This document shows, piece after piece, positions 1 through 10,200 of a stretch of DNA of 64,000 nt. The notes under the pieces are model-generated. The model was not told the origin of the DNA and searched no databases. It worked only from the letters and a program-made list of their open reading frames with translations. Every line of letters begins with the position of its first letter. The stretch's first letter is position 1. Location of the stretch: the NCBI RefSeq assembly GCF_016801985.1, contig NZ_JAEVLS010000005.1, positions 558,001-622,000 of the forward strand, given 5' to 3'. This DNA comes from Steroidobacter gossypii. GTDB lineage: Bacteria; Pseudomonadota; Gammaproteobacteria; Steroidobacterales; Steroidobacteraceae. Both the position numbers and the translations under genes were made by a program.

Positions 1-167
1 CCGACCGAGGGCGCGGCGCACGGCCCGATCGATGCCCCGATTCTTGTGCTGATTCTTGCCGAGATTCATGGCCCCATTCATGACTATGGTCCCCACATCG
101 ACGCGGCTTGCGTCACGGGGGGTATGAACGGAGCACCGGGTCGAATCGGGTTAACCGGTCCTCGGAT

Positions 168-644
168 TCAGACGGGACCCCAGAGCAGCTCGTCCAGCAG
201 CTTGGCCCGGGGCGGCCAGCCGTAGCGGTCCAGATCCACCCGACCGCCCACGAAGTCGATGCCTTCAGCTTCCAGGTGTTTGCGTTGGCGCGCGTAGGCG
301 TCGCTGCCCAGCGGAAAGGAAATGCGCCCGCTGGCGTTGATCACCCGGAACCACGGCAATCCTCGTGACGCCGGCGTCTGCCTCAACACCGTCCCGACCA
401 GCCTGGCACGCCGGGGCAAACCAGCAACGTCCGCGACATTGCCATACGTGCAGACTTTGCCTCGCGGGATCTTTTTGATCGCCGCGATGATTCGCGCAGC
501 GTCACTCTGGGGCGCAACGGTGGCTACCCCGCTCCGCGTCTTTTTCGATGTCTTGTTCGACGTCTTTCCGGACGCTTTGTTCGATCGTTTGTTGGATGCC
601 TTGCGCGATGCCGTCTTGCGAGCTGCTTTGTTTCGCGAAGCCAT
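168..644 (-). CDS. Alkyltransferase-like (ATL) DNA damage recognition protein with Lys-rich N-terminal tail
   Basis: 158 aa. Residues about 48-150 match the O6-alkylguanine-DNA alkyltransferase C-terminal fold: IPRGKVCTYGNVA, the RLVGTVLRQTP helix and a PWFRVINASGRIS active-site loop. In true alkyltransferases the loop is PCHRV; here the catalytic Cys is Trp98 and the following His is Phe99. It therefore cannot accept an alkyl group and should act like ATL proteins, which bind O6-alkylguanine and hand lesions to nucleotide excision repair (family knowledge). Residues 1-40 are a low-complexity Lys/Ser/Thr/Ala tail, probably a nonspecific DNA-binding arm (inference). The ATG lies 8 bp after the symporter stop and has an upstream GAGG, so the two genes are probably cotranscribed. 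The frame extends upstream, but only into the symporter gene. Confidence 0.85.
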   Translation of the reverse strand: MASRNKAARKTASRKASNKRSNKASGKTSNKTSKKTRSGVATVAPQSDAARIIAAIKKIPRGKVCTYGNVADVAGLPRRARLVGTVLRQTPASRGLPWFRVINASGRISFPLGSDAYARQRKHLEAEGIDFVGGRVDLDRYGWPPRAKLLDELLWGPV

Positions 645-652
645 GCATGACC

Positions 653-2107
653 TCAGATCGGGACCCGGTCGTGCACGGTTTCCTGGGAACGATCGGCGCG
701 ATCCGGGTTGCGGCGGCGTTCGCCACCGGTGAGCGCGATGCCGAGCGCAGCGACGAACGGCATCACGCGCTCCAGGAAATCGCCGGGCGAGTCGGGCAAC
801 AGATGAAATAGCAAGGACAGAATGAAACCGGACCAGATGGCCGCGACGGTCGCGCCGGGCCGTACGCGTTTGCCGCACAGGCGCACCAGGAGCAAAGGCC
901 CGAAAGACGCGCCGATGGCGGCATAACCAAACATTGCATGCTCGAATACCGTCACCGGCGCCCACAGCGTCGAGAGCACAACCAACACCGCCGACAGCAC
1001 CATCGCCGCCCGCATCCAGGCCAGGGACAATGGCGCATTCACGCGGCGCAGGTCGATGCCGAAGCTCGAAGCCAGCGCCAGCAGCTGACTGCCGACGTTA
1101 GCAAGGATGGCCGCAATCAAACTGGCGACGATGAAGGCCGCGAGCAGCGGCGGCAGCAAACGTTCGGCGATAGTAAACATTGCGAGCTCGGGCCGATTCA
1201 AACCGGCATACAGCACGCTCGCCACCCAACCGCAACCCAACACGAGTCCGACCAGCACGGCGATCATGGCCAACGTCAGCCAGCAAGCCCGACGCAATGC
1301 GAGCTCGTCGCGAGCCGCCATGAACCGAGTGGCGAGCTGCGGCTGGCCGGTCGTGCCCAAGCCGATACAAAACACACCGCCGGCGAACGCCAGCGCGACC
1401 ACGCCGTGACGAGCCCCGAACCAATCGGTCGCGACCGGGCCGAGCGCATCGAAAGCGATCCGATACTGCTCCCAGCCCCCGATCGACACAGTGCCGCCGA
1501 TCAACAGCAGCGCCGCGAATATTCCGATCGCGATCACTTGCACGGCATCTCCCACCGCGCACGCGCGCAGTCCGCCGGCGAATACACCCACAGTAATTAG
1601 AGAGACCGACGTGAGCGCCATGCTGATCGCATTGAAGCCGAACTCGTCTACCAGCAATCCGCCCGCGAATCGCAGCATGGCGCTGGTTTGTAGCAACACG
1701 CAGAACAGAAAAATGAGAATGGCCGAGCGCGCCACCCACGGCTGCAAACGATCGCCGGCGTCGCCGCTCAACAATTGAAACAAGGTGGAGTTGCCCTGCG
1801 CGACTGTCACGTTGCGCAGACGAGGAGCGATGAAGAACAGACTCAGCGCAGCGCCGCTCACGAACGCTGGCCAAATCCACGCCGCGGACCAGCCCCATGC
1901 GAATGCGGCGCCGGCCAACGTCATCAGCATCCAGCCATTGACGGTGTTCGCCGTGCAGCTCAGCGCCAGCAACCAAACGCCGAGACGGCGATTGGCGAGC
2001 GCCAGATCGGCGGCGTTGTGGGTGCGGCGGGACGCCCAGGCCGCGACCGTCAACAGCAACGCCGCGAAGGCCAGCAGCGTCAGCAACACCGTGGCGGAAC
2101 GGTTCAT
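653..2107 (-). CDS. Sodium:solute symporter family (SSSF) permease
   Basis: 484 aa from the ATG at 2107. An upstream in-frame TTG at 2119 would add four residues, but the GAGG box sits too close to it. The protein is almost entirely hydrophobic, with about 12-13 predicted membrane segments. It has SSSF signatures: an N-terminal NTVNGWMLMTLAGAAF segment and GTTGQPQLATRFMAAR, which resembles the PutP/PanF GQPH..RFMA loop. Such carriers couple Na+ entry to uptake of a small organic solute across the inner membrane. The substrate cannot be assigned from sequence. It lies immediately upstream of the ATL gene on the same strand. Confidence 0.8.
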   Translation of the reverse strand: MNRSATVLLTLLAFAALLLTVAAWASRRTHNAADLALANRRLGVWLLALSCTANTVNGWMLMTLAGAAFAWGWSAAWIWPAFVSGAALSLFFIAPRLRNVTVAQGNSTLFQLLSGDAGDRLQPWVARSAILIFLFCVLLQTSAMLRFAGGLLVDEFGFNAISMALTSVSLITVGVFAGGLRACAVGDAVQVIAIGIFAALLLIGGTVSIGGWEQYRIAFDALGPVATDWFGARHGVVALAFAGGVFCIGLGTTGQPQLATRFMAARDELALRRACWLTLAMIAVLVGLVLGCGWVASVLYAGLNRPELAMFTIAERLLPPLLAAFIVASLIAAILANVGSQLLALASSFGIDLRRVNAPLSLAWMRAAMVLSAVLVVLSTLWAPVTVFEHAMFGYAAIGASFGPLLLVRLCGKRVRPGATVAAIWSGFILSLLFHLLPDSPGDFLERVMPFVAALGIALTGGERRRNPDRADRSQETVHDRVPI

Positions 2108-2183
2108 GGTGGCAGGCAATCCTCAGCGGCCGGCCGGCGATGCTACACGAGGCGCCGCGATGGGCGAAATCGTGTCGCCGAAA

Positions 2184-2807
2184 TCACGCACCCGCGCGTA
2201 ACAACGCATACAGCCGTTGCCAGTCGAATGCCGGCCCCGGATCGCTCTTGCGACCGGGTGCGATATCGCTGTGACCGGCGATGCGCGTCAGCGACAACGA
2301 TGGATAGGCCTCGCACAGCGCGAGAATGGCGGCGCTCAACATTCGATACTGCGCCGGCTCGTAGGGAATCTCATCGGCGCCTTCCAGCTCGATGCCCACC
2401 GAAAAATCGTTACAGCGCTCGCGCCCTTGATAGCTCGAGGCGCCGGCATGCCAGGCGCGCTCGTGAAATGGCACGTACTGCACCAGTTCGCCGTCGCGAC
2501 GGATCAGCAAGTGCGTGGAGACTTTCAGATCTTTGATCTTCTCGAAATACGGATGCTGCTCGGGCGGCAGCGAGTTGGTGAACAGACGATCGATCCACGG
2601 CCCGCCAAACTCATCCGGCGGCAGGCTGATGCCGTGCACGACGATGAGTTCTGGCAAGATGCCGCCCGGCCGCGCATCGAAATTCGGCGATGGCACTCGC
2701 CGCGCGGCGCGCAGCCAACCCGTTTGCGTATCGATCCCCTCTGCCACTGCGAGCAGATGCTGGGACAGTGCTTCCGGCAACGTTGTCGAATGCATGGGAT
2801 TGTTCAC
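2184..2807 (-). CDS. ampD: 1,6-anhydro-N-acetylmuramyl-L-alanine amidase AmpD
   Basis: 207 aa from GTG (an ATG at 2795 is an alternative). A cytoplasmic zinc amidase that cleaves anhydromuropeptides during peptidoglycan recycling and so sets the AmpR/beta-lactamase inducer level (family knowledge). Resemblance to E. coli AmpD is strong: GWLRAARRVPSPNFDARP, VVHGISLPPDEFGGPWID, WHAGASSYQGRERCNDFS, GIELEG. Zinc ligands His58, His179 and Asp189 are present in VVHG and GHSDIAPGRKSDPGP, along with the Glu of GIELEG and Lys187. About 20 residues precede the usual AmpD N-terminus. It is divergent from rsmE, 63 bp away. Confidence 0.95.
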   Translation of the reverse strand: MNNPMHSTTLPEALSQHLLAVAEGIDTQTGWLRAARRVPSPNFDARPGGILPELIVVHGISLPPDEFGGPWIDRLFTNSLPPEQHPYFEKIKDLKVSTHLLIRRDGELVQYVPFHERAWHAGASSYQGRERCNDFSVGIELEGADEIPYEPAQYRMLSAAILALCEAYPSLSLTRIAGHSDIAPGRKSDPGPAFDWQRLYALLRAGA

Positions 2808-2870
2808 TTAGGCACGGGGTTTGCTAGATCCTGACAAGCTTGGGACCGCACCACTCGCAACGAGGCGAGC

Positions 2871-3605
2871 ATGAGACTGAATCGAATTTTTTGCGATGGA
2901 CCTTTGACCGGTCGGACCGAGATCGACCTGCCCGCCGCCGGCGGCTACCACGTGGCTCGCGTTCTGCGTATGCGGGAGGGTGCGCCGCTCAGTGTATTCG
3001 ACGGCAGCGGCCATGAATTCGGCGCTGAAATCACTCGCGTGGCCGGCGACAAAGTGACCGTCATGCTGGGCGACCCCACTCCCGGCACCGCCGAATCGCC
3101 ACTGCGAATCACGCTGGTCCAAGGCGTCTCGCGCAGCGAACGCATGGACTGGACGTTGCAAAAAGCCACCGAACTCGGTGTGGCCGCCATTGCCCCAGTT
3201 TTGACCGCGCGCAGCGTCGTCCGCCTCGATGAGAAGCAAGCCGCCAAGAAACGCGAGCACTGGCGGGGCATCGTGATCGGCGCCTGCGAACAATGCGGCC
3301 GCGCCAAGGTCCCTGCGATCTCGGCGCCGATGACACTGCGTGAATATCTCGCCACCGTCCGCAAAGACGGCTTTCGCCTGGTCCTGAGCCCGTCCGCCCC
3401 CGCCTCGCTGGTCGGCCTGTCGAGCATGCCCAGCAAGGCAGAGCTGTTGATCGGCCCCGAAGGCGGATTGGACGACGATGAACTGCATGCCGCCCAAAAA
3501 GCCGGCTTCATGCCGGTGCGCCTGGGACCTCGCGTGCTCCGAACCGAGACAGCCGCTGTAGTTGCGCTCTCTGTGCTTCAAGGTCTGTGGGGCGATCTGC
3601 AATAG
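2871..3605 (+). CDS. rsmE: 16S rRNA (uracil1498-N3)-methyltransferase RsmE
   Basis: 244 aa. A SPOUT-class methyltransferase that uses S-adenosylmethionine to methylate U1498 of 16S rRNA. It shows the N-terminal PUA-like part (MRLNRIF, HVARVLRMREGA) and the C-terminal SPOUT knot motifs LLIGPEGGLDDDEL and LGPRVLRTETAAV, where SAM binds. Length is normal for the family. A GAGG box lies 7 nt before the ATG. The gene is convergent with chpC; the 131-bp gap holds a direct repeat. Confidence 0.96.
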   Translation: MRLNRIFCDGPLTGRTEIDLPAAGGYHVARVLRMREGAPLSVFDGSGHEFGAEITRVAGDKVTVMLGDPTPGTAESPLRITLVQGVSRSERMDWTLQKATELGVAAIAPVLTARSVVRLDEKQAAKKREHWRGIVIGACEQCGRAKVPAISAPMTLREYLATVRKDGFRLVLSPSAPASLVGLSSMPSKAELLIGPEGGLDDDELHAAQKAGFMPVRLGPRVLRTETAAVVALSVLQGLWGDLQ

Positions 3606-3663
3606 CGACAACGCATCACCGAGGGGAGCACGGTGCCGGAAGGACCTGGGACCCACCCGCCGA

Positions 3664-3731
3664 CGCCAGCCACCACGCCTCTTCCATCCGGGTCAGCCCG
3701 GCTGAAGCGGCGCCAGCCACCGCGCCTCTTC
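3664..3731. repeat. Pair of 21-bp direct repeats between rsmE and chpC
   Basis: CGCCAGCCACCACGCCTCTTC at 3664-3684 recurs with one mismatch at 3711-3731, 47 bp apart. The spacer carries the palindrome TCAGCCCGGCTGA. The second copy forms a short GGCGC/GCGCC hairpin. The location between convergent stop codons would suit a bidirectional transcription end, but there is no T-run. Confidence 0.6.
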
Positions 3732-3736
3732 AGGCC

Positions 3737-4216
3737 TCAAGCCGCCCTGCTCTCCTCCGAAATCATCTGCTCCAGATGCTCGAAGTCCGGAATGAGCGGC
3801 GACTCGTTCAACATCCGAACCTGGCAGAGAATCGGACCCCGCTCGGGAAACGACCGACTCGGATCTGATTTGACGACGTCGTTATTCACACGCACCAGCT
3901 GCGGAAATCCCTGCGTGATGACGCCGAAATACCCACCCGTCACTTGATTGCTGAGCGCCACGAACACCACGATACGTGTACGCGTGCCCGGTGCCGGCAC
4001 CGGCTGCCCGCAAGCCGCTTCGAAAGAGATGACCGGCACGGGGCGACCACTCCAGGAAATCGTGCCGAGATACCACGGCGGAACGCCTTCCACCTTCTCC
4101 GGCGCCTGCCACGTCACCACTTCCGCCACGCACGCGCGCGGCACGATCAAACGTTCCTGAGCGAGCGGGATCAACAGGCTGTAGAGCTCGTGGGAGGGTA
4201 CGTCAGCGGCACTCAC
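3737..4216 (-). CDS. chpC: CheW-like adaptor of the Pil-Chp system (ChpC-like)
   Basis: 159 aa, a single CheW-type SH3-like domain: LYSLLIPLAQERLIVPRACV at the N-terminus, then WYLGTISWSGRPVPVISFE and an IVVF.AL strand. CheW adaptors couple receptors to CheA-type kinases. Its GTG start overlaps the chpA stop by four bases (GTGA), so translation is probably coupled. By position (after chpA) and size it corresponds to P. aeruginosa ChpC rather than PilI, which is encoded separately upstream. Confidence 0.85.
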   Translation of the reverse strand: MSAADVPSHELYSLLIPLAQERLIVPRACVAEVVTWQAPEKVEGVPPWYLGTISWSGRPVPVISFEAACGQPVPAPGTRTRIVVFVALSNQVTGGYFGVITQGFPQLVRVNNDVVKSDPSRSFPERGPILCQVRMLNESPLIPDFEHLEQMISEESRAA

Positions 4217-7200
4217 GACACTTTCCTCTTACGCGCGGCCTGCACCAGCGGCTCGATCGCATCCAGCAACTGATTTTCCTGATACGGCTTGCCGAGGTAA
4301 TCGTTCACGCCGATCTCGATCGCTCGGGCGCGATGTTTCTCGCCAACGCGAGACGTGATCATCACGATCGGAATATCGGTGAGACGCGCATCGGCGCGCA
4401 CCTGCGTCGCCAACTCGTAACCGTCCATACGCGGCATTTCGATATCGAGCAAAATCACATCGGGAATGTGTTCCTGCAGGATGGACAGCGCATCGACGCC
4501 GTCCTTCGCCGTCATCACTCGCATGCCGTTGCGTTCCAGCAGACGCTGCGTCACGCGGCGCACGGTGATCGAGTCGTCGACCACCAGCGCGAACGTCCTC
4601 ATATCCTGCTTCGGACCTTGCGTTTCCAGCGGCGCTTTGCCGCCGCGCCAATCCGTACGCACCAGCGTGTTCATGTCCAAGATGATCACGATGCGACCGT
4701 CGCCGAGAATCGTCGCGCCTGCGATACCGCGAATCGTCGCGATCTGCGGGCCCACCGATTTCACGACCATCTCGCGGCTGCCGACCAGCTCGTCCGTGAC
4801 CAGCGCAGTCGAATGCTCACCCGCGCGAATCAGGATCAACGGCACCGACACGTCCAGCTCCGGCAACGCCGAGGGGCCACCGCCCACGAACGCGCCGAGA
4901 TGCTGCAATTTATAAATCTGGCCGCCGTAGTTGAACGTCGACACGTCCTCGGCCAGATGCTTCTCGACTTCCGACTTGGAAATACGCGCGACGCCTTCGA
5001 CCGACGGCAGCGGCAATGCGTACAACTCATCGCCCGTGCGCACGATCAACGCTTGCGTGATGGCCAGCGTGAACGGCAGACGGATCGTGAACTTCACGCC
5101 CTTGCCAGGCTCGGAGGCCGTGAACAACGCGCCGCCGAGTTTCTTGATCTCGTTGACCACCACGTCCATGCCGACGCCGCGGCCGGCATGTTGAGTGACG
5201 TTGCTGGCCGTGCTGAAGCCGGGCTCGAGAATCAGCTGCATGGCTTCTTCGTCGGTTAGCACGCGGCCCGGTTGTAACAGGCCACGCTGCCTGGCACGTT
5301 CGCGCACCGCGTTCACGTCGATGCCGCGACCATCGTCTTCGAGCACGATGACCATCTCCGAGCCTTCTCGATGCAGGCCGACTTTGATCGTGCCTTGCGC
5401 CGGCTTGCCGCGCGCGACGCGCTCGTCCGGCATTTCGATGCCGTGCACGACCGAGTTACGCAGCATGTGCTCGAACGGCGGCAACATGCGCTCCAACACC
5501 TGACGGTCCAGCTCGCCGTTGGCGCCCTGAACCACCAGCTCGACGCGCTTGTTGGTATCGTTCGCCACCTGGCGCACCAGACGGCTGAGACGTTGCACGT
5601 GACGCTGGAACGGCACCATGCGCGTGCGCATCAGACCGTTCTGCATTTCTGTCACGACGCGGGACTGTTGCAGCAGCAGGTTCTGCGCTTCGCGAGTGAG
5701 GTTTTCGAGCAAGCCTTCGATCGAGCTCACGTCGCTCACCGATTCGGCGAACGCGCGCGTGAGCTGCTGAATGGTCGAGTAACGATCCATTTCGAGCGGA
5801 TCGAAGTCGGCGCGATCCGGGAACTGCTCCTGGTGCCGATGCAGGATCTGGGATTCGGTTTCCAGCTCGAGCTTGCGCAGCTGTTCCTTCAAGCGCGTGA
5901 CGGTGCGACCCAGCTCCGCCAGGTTGAATTCGATGGAGCTGACCTGCTGCTCCATACGCGAGCGGAAGATGCTGACTTCCCCGGCGTTGTTGAGCAGGTT
6001 GTCGAGCAGATCGGCATCGACGCGCGCGAATTCACGTGGCTCTTGCTGGGTCGGTTTCTCACGACCCGGCAGTGCTGGCGCCTGAGCTTCAGCGGCGGCT
6101 TCTTCTTGCTGTGGCTGGTCGGCTGCGTCCGGCGGTAGTTCTGGTGCGACGGCTGCGACGTCGAGCGCAGCGTGCACGCCGGTAGCAGCGTGAGCTGCGT
6201 TGGTCGCAGGTGCAGGCGTTTCTTCGACTCGCACTGCCTCGCGAGGCGCGACTGCGCCCAGTTCGTCGGCGCCGAACTCGACTTCGACGTCGGAGACGGC
6301 TTCGATTTCTGGCGCGTCCCAGCCACCTTCCTCTGACGGGGCTTGAGTGTCCGCCGACGTTTCTTCAACTGCGTCAGCTGACCAGCCACCGTCGGCGGAC
6401 TCCGCGGTTGCGTCGGAAGAGTCGCCCTGGAACGTCGCCAGCTCGCTATCGGACCAGGCGTCTTGCGACGAAACCGCTGGGAGTTCCGCTTCAGCCGACG
6501 CTGCTTCGGCCTGCGCACGTTGAGCCGCGGCTTGTTCGTTCAACGCTTCGATTTCTGTCAGCGTCGGAACGATGTCGGTTTGCGAGCCAATGTCCTTGTC
6601 GTCGGGCGAGTAGCTCTCGATCTCGACGATTTCTTCAGGCGGCGCATCGAACATCTGCGGCGTCAACGCCGCTGGCGGCACCACTTCAGGCGCGACCGGC
6701 GTCGCCGGGGTGATCGCGGCGGCCGCGGTTGGCACGGCTTCGGACAGAGTGGGCGCGGCTGGCGGCGCAACTGGGGCAGCTTCCACTTCCTGGCCGCTCA
6801 GCGCGCGAATGCGGTTCATCAACGCACGTGCCGGCTTGCAGCGCTCGCCGCCGGCGACCACATCGCGCATGCGATGCAGTTCGTCGAGGCTGGTTTGCAG
6901 GGTGTCGAACACTTCCTGCTCGGCCGGCACCTGGCCCGTCTCGACCAAGCCCATCAATGTTTCCAATTCGTGGCTGAGATCGCCCATGGCGCGGATGCCG
7001 GCCATGCGTGCGCCGCCTTTGAGCGTGTGCACGACGCGTTTCAGCTCGAACACCAGCGCGGTGTTGGCGCGATCGCGAATCCAGGAGGACAGCGATTGGT
7101 CGGCTGTTTCCAACAGCTCGGTGGCTTCTTCCGTGAAGATGGCTGCGACGTCTGGATCGAAGTCGCTATCGTCGTACTCTTCTTCTTCGACTGCCGCAGC

Positions 7201-10200
7201 GGCCGTTGGCGTCACCGGAGCAGCGGCGCTCACCGCAGGCTCGGCGGCCGGCGATGCTTCGGCTTGCAATGTTTCTTGCGCGGCGGGGCGCAGGAACGGG
7301 CTGCGGATTGTTTCGGCGTCGTCGCGGGCGATGGTCGCCTCATGTTCCAGCACAGGCAGTTCGCCTGCCCAGGGTGCAGCGGCGACGATGTCGCTGGCCT
7401 CTTCTGGCAGCGGCTCGTCCATCTGCAGCAGTGAACGATCGCCTTCGGACGCGGCGACTTCATCGACCAGAATGCCTGGTGCTTCGGGTGGATTCGCGAG
7501 CTCTTCCAGGGCGGCGGATTCTTGAGTGAGATCGGTGTCGGCGCTCAGCGCGGCCTCTTCGATTTGCACTTCGCCGACGCCGACGCCGTCGCTGTTCGCG
7601 GAGCGATCCGTCGTTGGGAAGTGCTCGTAGGCCCATTGCAATGTGTCCATCGCGCTGGCGTCGGAATCCAGCTCGACCACCTCCATCGCGGATTCGCCGG
7701 CCGTGACTTCCTCTGGCGTCAGTTCCACTGCGCCAAGCACGATCTCTTCTGCGAGCGCTTCCGTTTCGCCGGTGCTCGCCGCCAGCGTGATCTCTTCTCC
7801 GGTCAGAGCAGCACTCTCGATCGAGATTTCTTCACCCGCCACCGCAGAGTCGAGTGTGACTTCCTCGCCTGCCAGTGCCGCGGAGTCGAGTGTGATCTCG
7901 GCGACCGCGTCGTCAGTCTGTGACTGCTTCGCGTCGCCGGCATCGAGTGTGATGTCCTCACCGACGAGTGTGGCTGCGTCGAGGCTGATCTCCTCGACCG
8001 CACTGTCGACGCTCGGCTGTTCGACGCCCGCGTCGCCAGTGATGTCGTCGCCGGCGAGCGTCGCCTCGTCCAGATTGATTTCGTCTACCGCGAACTCAGG
8101 CGCGCCGAGGTCGATTTCCTCAATACCTACTTCAGGCGCGTCGAGCTTGATTTCTTCTCCGAAGCCGTCGCTGTCGAGTGCGCCGTCTCTGCCTGCCACC
8201 ACGTCGCTGTCGAGTGCGCCGTCTTTGCCTGCGATCACGAGGGTATCGAGTCCGATGTCTTTGCCCGCGACCACGTGGCTATCGAGTCCGACGCCTTCGC
8301 CTGCGATCTCGTGGCTATCGAGTCCGACGTCTTTGCCTGAGACCACGTCGCTATCAAGCGTGATCTCCTCGCCGGAAATCGCGGCGCTATCGCGTGCAAC
8401 CTGGTCGCCGGCATGCGCGGCACCGTCGAGAGCGACGCTATCCAGCGCGCTTTGCTCACCCGCGAGAGCGGCGCTGTCGAACGCGCTTTGCTCCTTCGCG
8501 AGAGCGGCGCTGTCGAGCGCGCTTTGCTCCCTCGCGAGAGCGGCGCTGTCGAGCGTAGTCTCGGCATCGGAGAGAGCGTTGTCGAGGGCGTTCTCTGCAG
8601 AGGCGGAGGTGAGAGACGGCGAGTCCGGGCTGCCGGAAGCGAACGGGGCGGAGAGAACCAAGGTGCCGGCTTCGAGTACGCTCGGGTCGACCGGCGGGAG
8701 TTCGAAGGTCTCGGGATCGGCGGCGTCGAGGCCAGCGCCGGCCAACGAGATCTCTTCGATCTCGATGGCGTCGGCATCGGGCACAAGGTCAGTGCCGCTG
8801 GAGGCGGCCGCTGCAACCAAAGCTTCATCGCTCTGCGTCGCAGGCGTAGGAGCAACGCCAGCAGCATCTTCGTCGATAAAAGCCGAACTCGGCACAGACA
8901 GATGTTCACCCGTCGCTGCACTCGGCAGATTCAACCGCTCATTGATGCTCGTGGACGCCGTCGCCGCGAGAATCTCGCCGGTGGCGTCGGTATTGAACCC
9001 GCCGGCGGTGTTCAGCGAGCCCATCTCGGCAAGGCGGGAAATATCCGCATCGAGGGCCTGTTCGAGCTCGACCAATCGCCGCACGATCACATCGTGGTCG
9101 AGGAAGAATCCGGTGTTCTCATTGATGTTGTCGACGACCTGCTGAATCGCGCCGACCGCGTCGGTCAACACCGCCAGCCCCGCATCCGACATCCCGATGG
9201 AATTGTCGTAGAGCTTGCGAACGTAACGATTCAGCGGCTCGGCGATCTTGATGCCCTGACGGGCACCGGCGGTTTTCGCGGTGCCGCTCAGGGTATGACA
9301 TGAACGGTGCAGATCTTCGGTGACGACATAAGGCGCAGTCGCAAGCCCGCAGCTCGCGATGAACTTACGAATCGTCGCGAGGTGCCCCGCGGTTTCTTTG
9401 GCGTAGATCTCGTGCAGCCCCGGGTCCATTGGGGATTCTGCCGATGCCGCCGCGGGGGTTGTTACCTCCGAAGCTGTTTTTTTTTCCGGCAAAGGTGAAA
9501 GCGTCGGCGCCTCCATGACCGGCGCCTTGAGCACCGGCGGCTCCGGAGCACGCGGAGCAGGCTTCGGCGCAGGCGCAGCCGGCGCGGCAGCAGGAGCAGC
9601 GCTCGGACGAACACCGGCAAGATTGTTCGCCGTGTTGATGATCTTCGCGATATCGGCTTGCGGCGCGCGTCCGGTTTCGAGCTGCTCGACGAGCTCCGGC
9701 ACGGCGGCGACGGCCGAGCGCATCACACCCATCATGTCCGGCGTGCGATCCAGCGTCTTGTTGATGACGCGGTTCAACATGTTCTCGATGGACCACGCGA
9801 AGTCGCCGATGAGCTGCGCGCCCACCATGCGACCGCTGCCCTTCAACGTATGGAACGAACGCCGCACGTTGACCAGCGCGTCCTGGTCCTGCGGGTTCGA
9901 ATCCCACAGCGGGAAGAACTGGTTGAGCTTGGCGATCTCGTCCTTGGCTTCTTCGATGAACAGCTCGACGAATTCCGGATCGACTTCGCGATCCACCGGC
10001 TTGGTGAGCGCGGGCGGCATCGGCGCCGGCGGAGGCGGCGGTGGCGCGGCGGCCGGCTTGGTCGGACGACGCACTTCCTGAGTGACAGGATCGAGCACCG
10101 CAGTCGGCTCGTGTTCGGTGCCGAGCGCAACCGTCGGCGCATGCGGCTCGATGACCACGGTGCGCGCATGGTCCGCAGTCGGACCGTACGCTTCCACTCG

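Noticed and set aside
1-81. Minus-strand open frame starting at 81 (MNGAMNLGKNQHKN) and running off the left edge, with a GGGGA box upstream.
   Set aside because: Only 27 codons are visible and no family is recognisable; a gene may start here, but the window does not show enough to support it.
168-644. Active O6-methylguanine-DNA methyltransferase.
   Set aside because: The catalytic Cys of PCHRV is replaced by Trp, so suicidal alkyl transfer is not possible.
645-965. In-frame upstream extension of the ATL gene to a 265-residue protein.
   Set aside because: The extension lies inside the symporter gene and is not protein-like; the ATG at 644 has its own box just after the symporter stop.
8172-8575. 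36-bp periodic repeats as a CRISPR array.
   Set aside because: There are no unique spacers between repeats; the whole unit is repeated, in frame, within a coding sequence.
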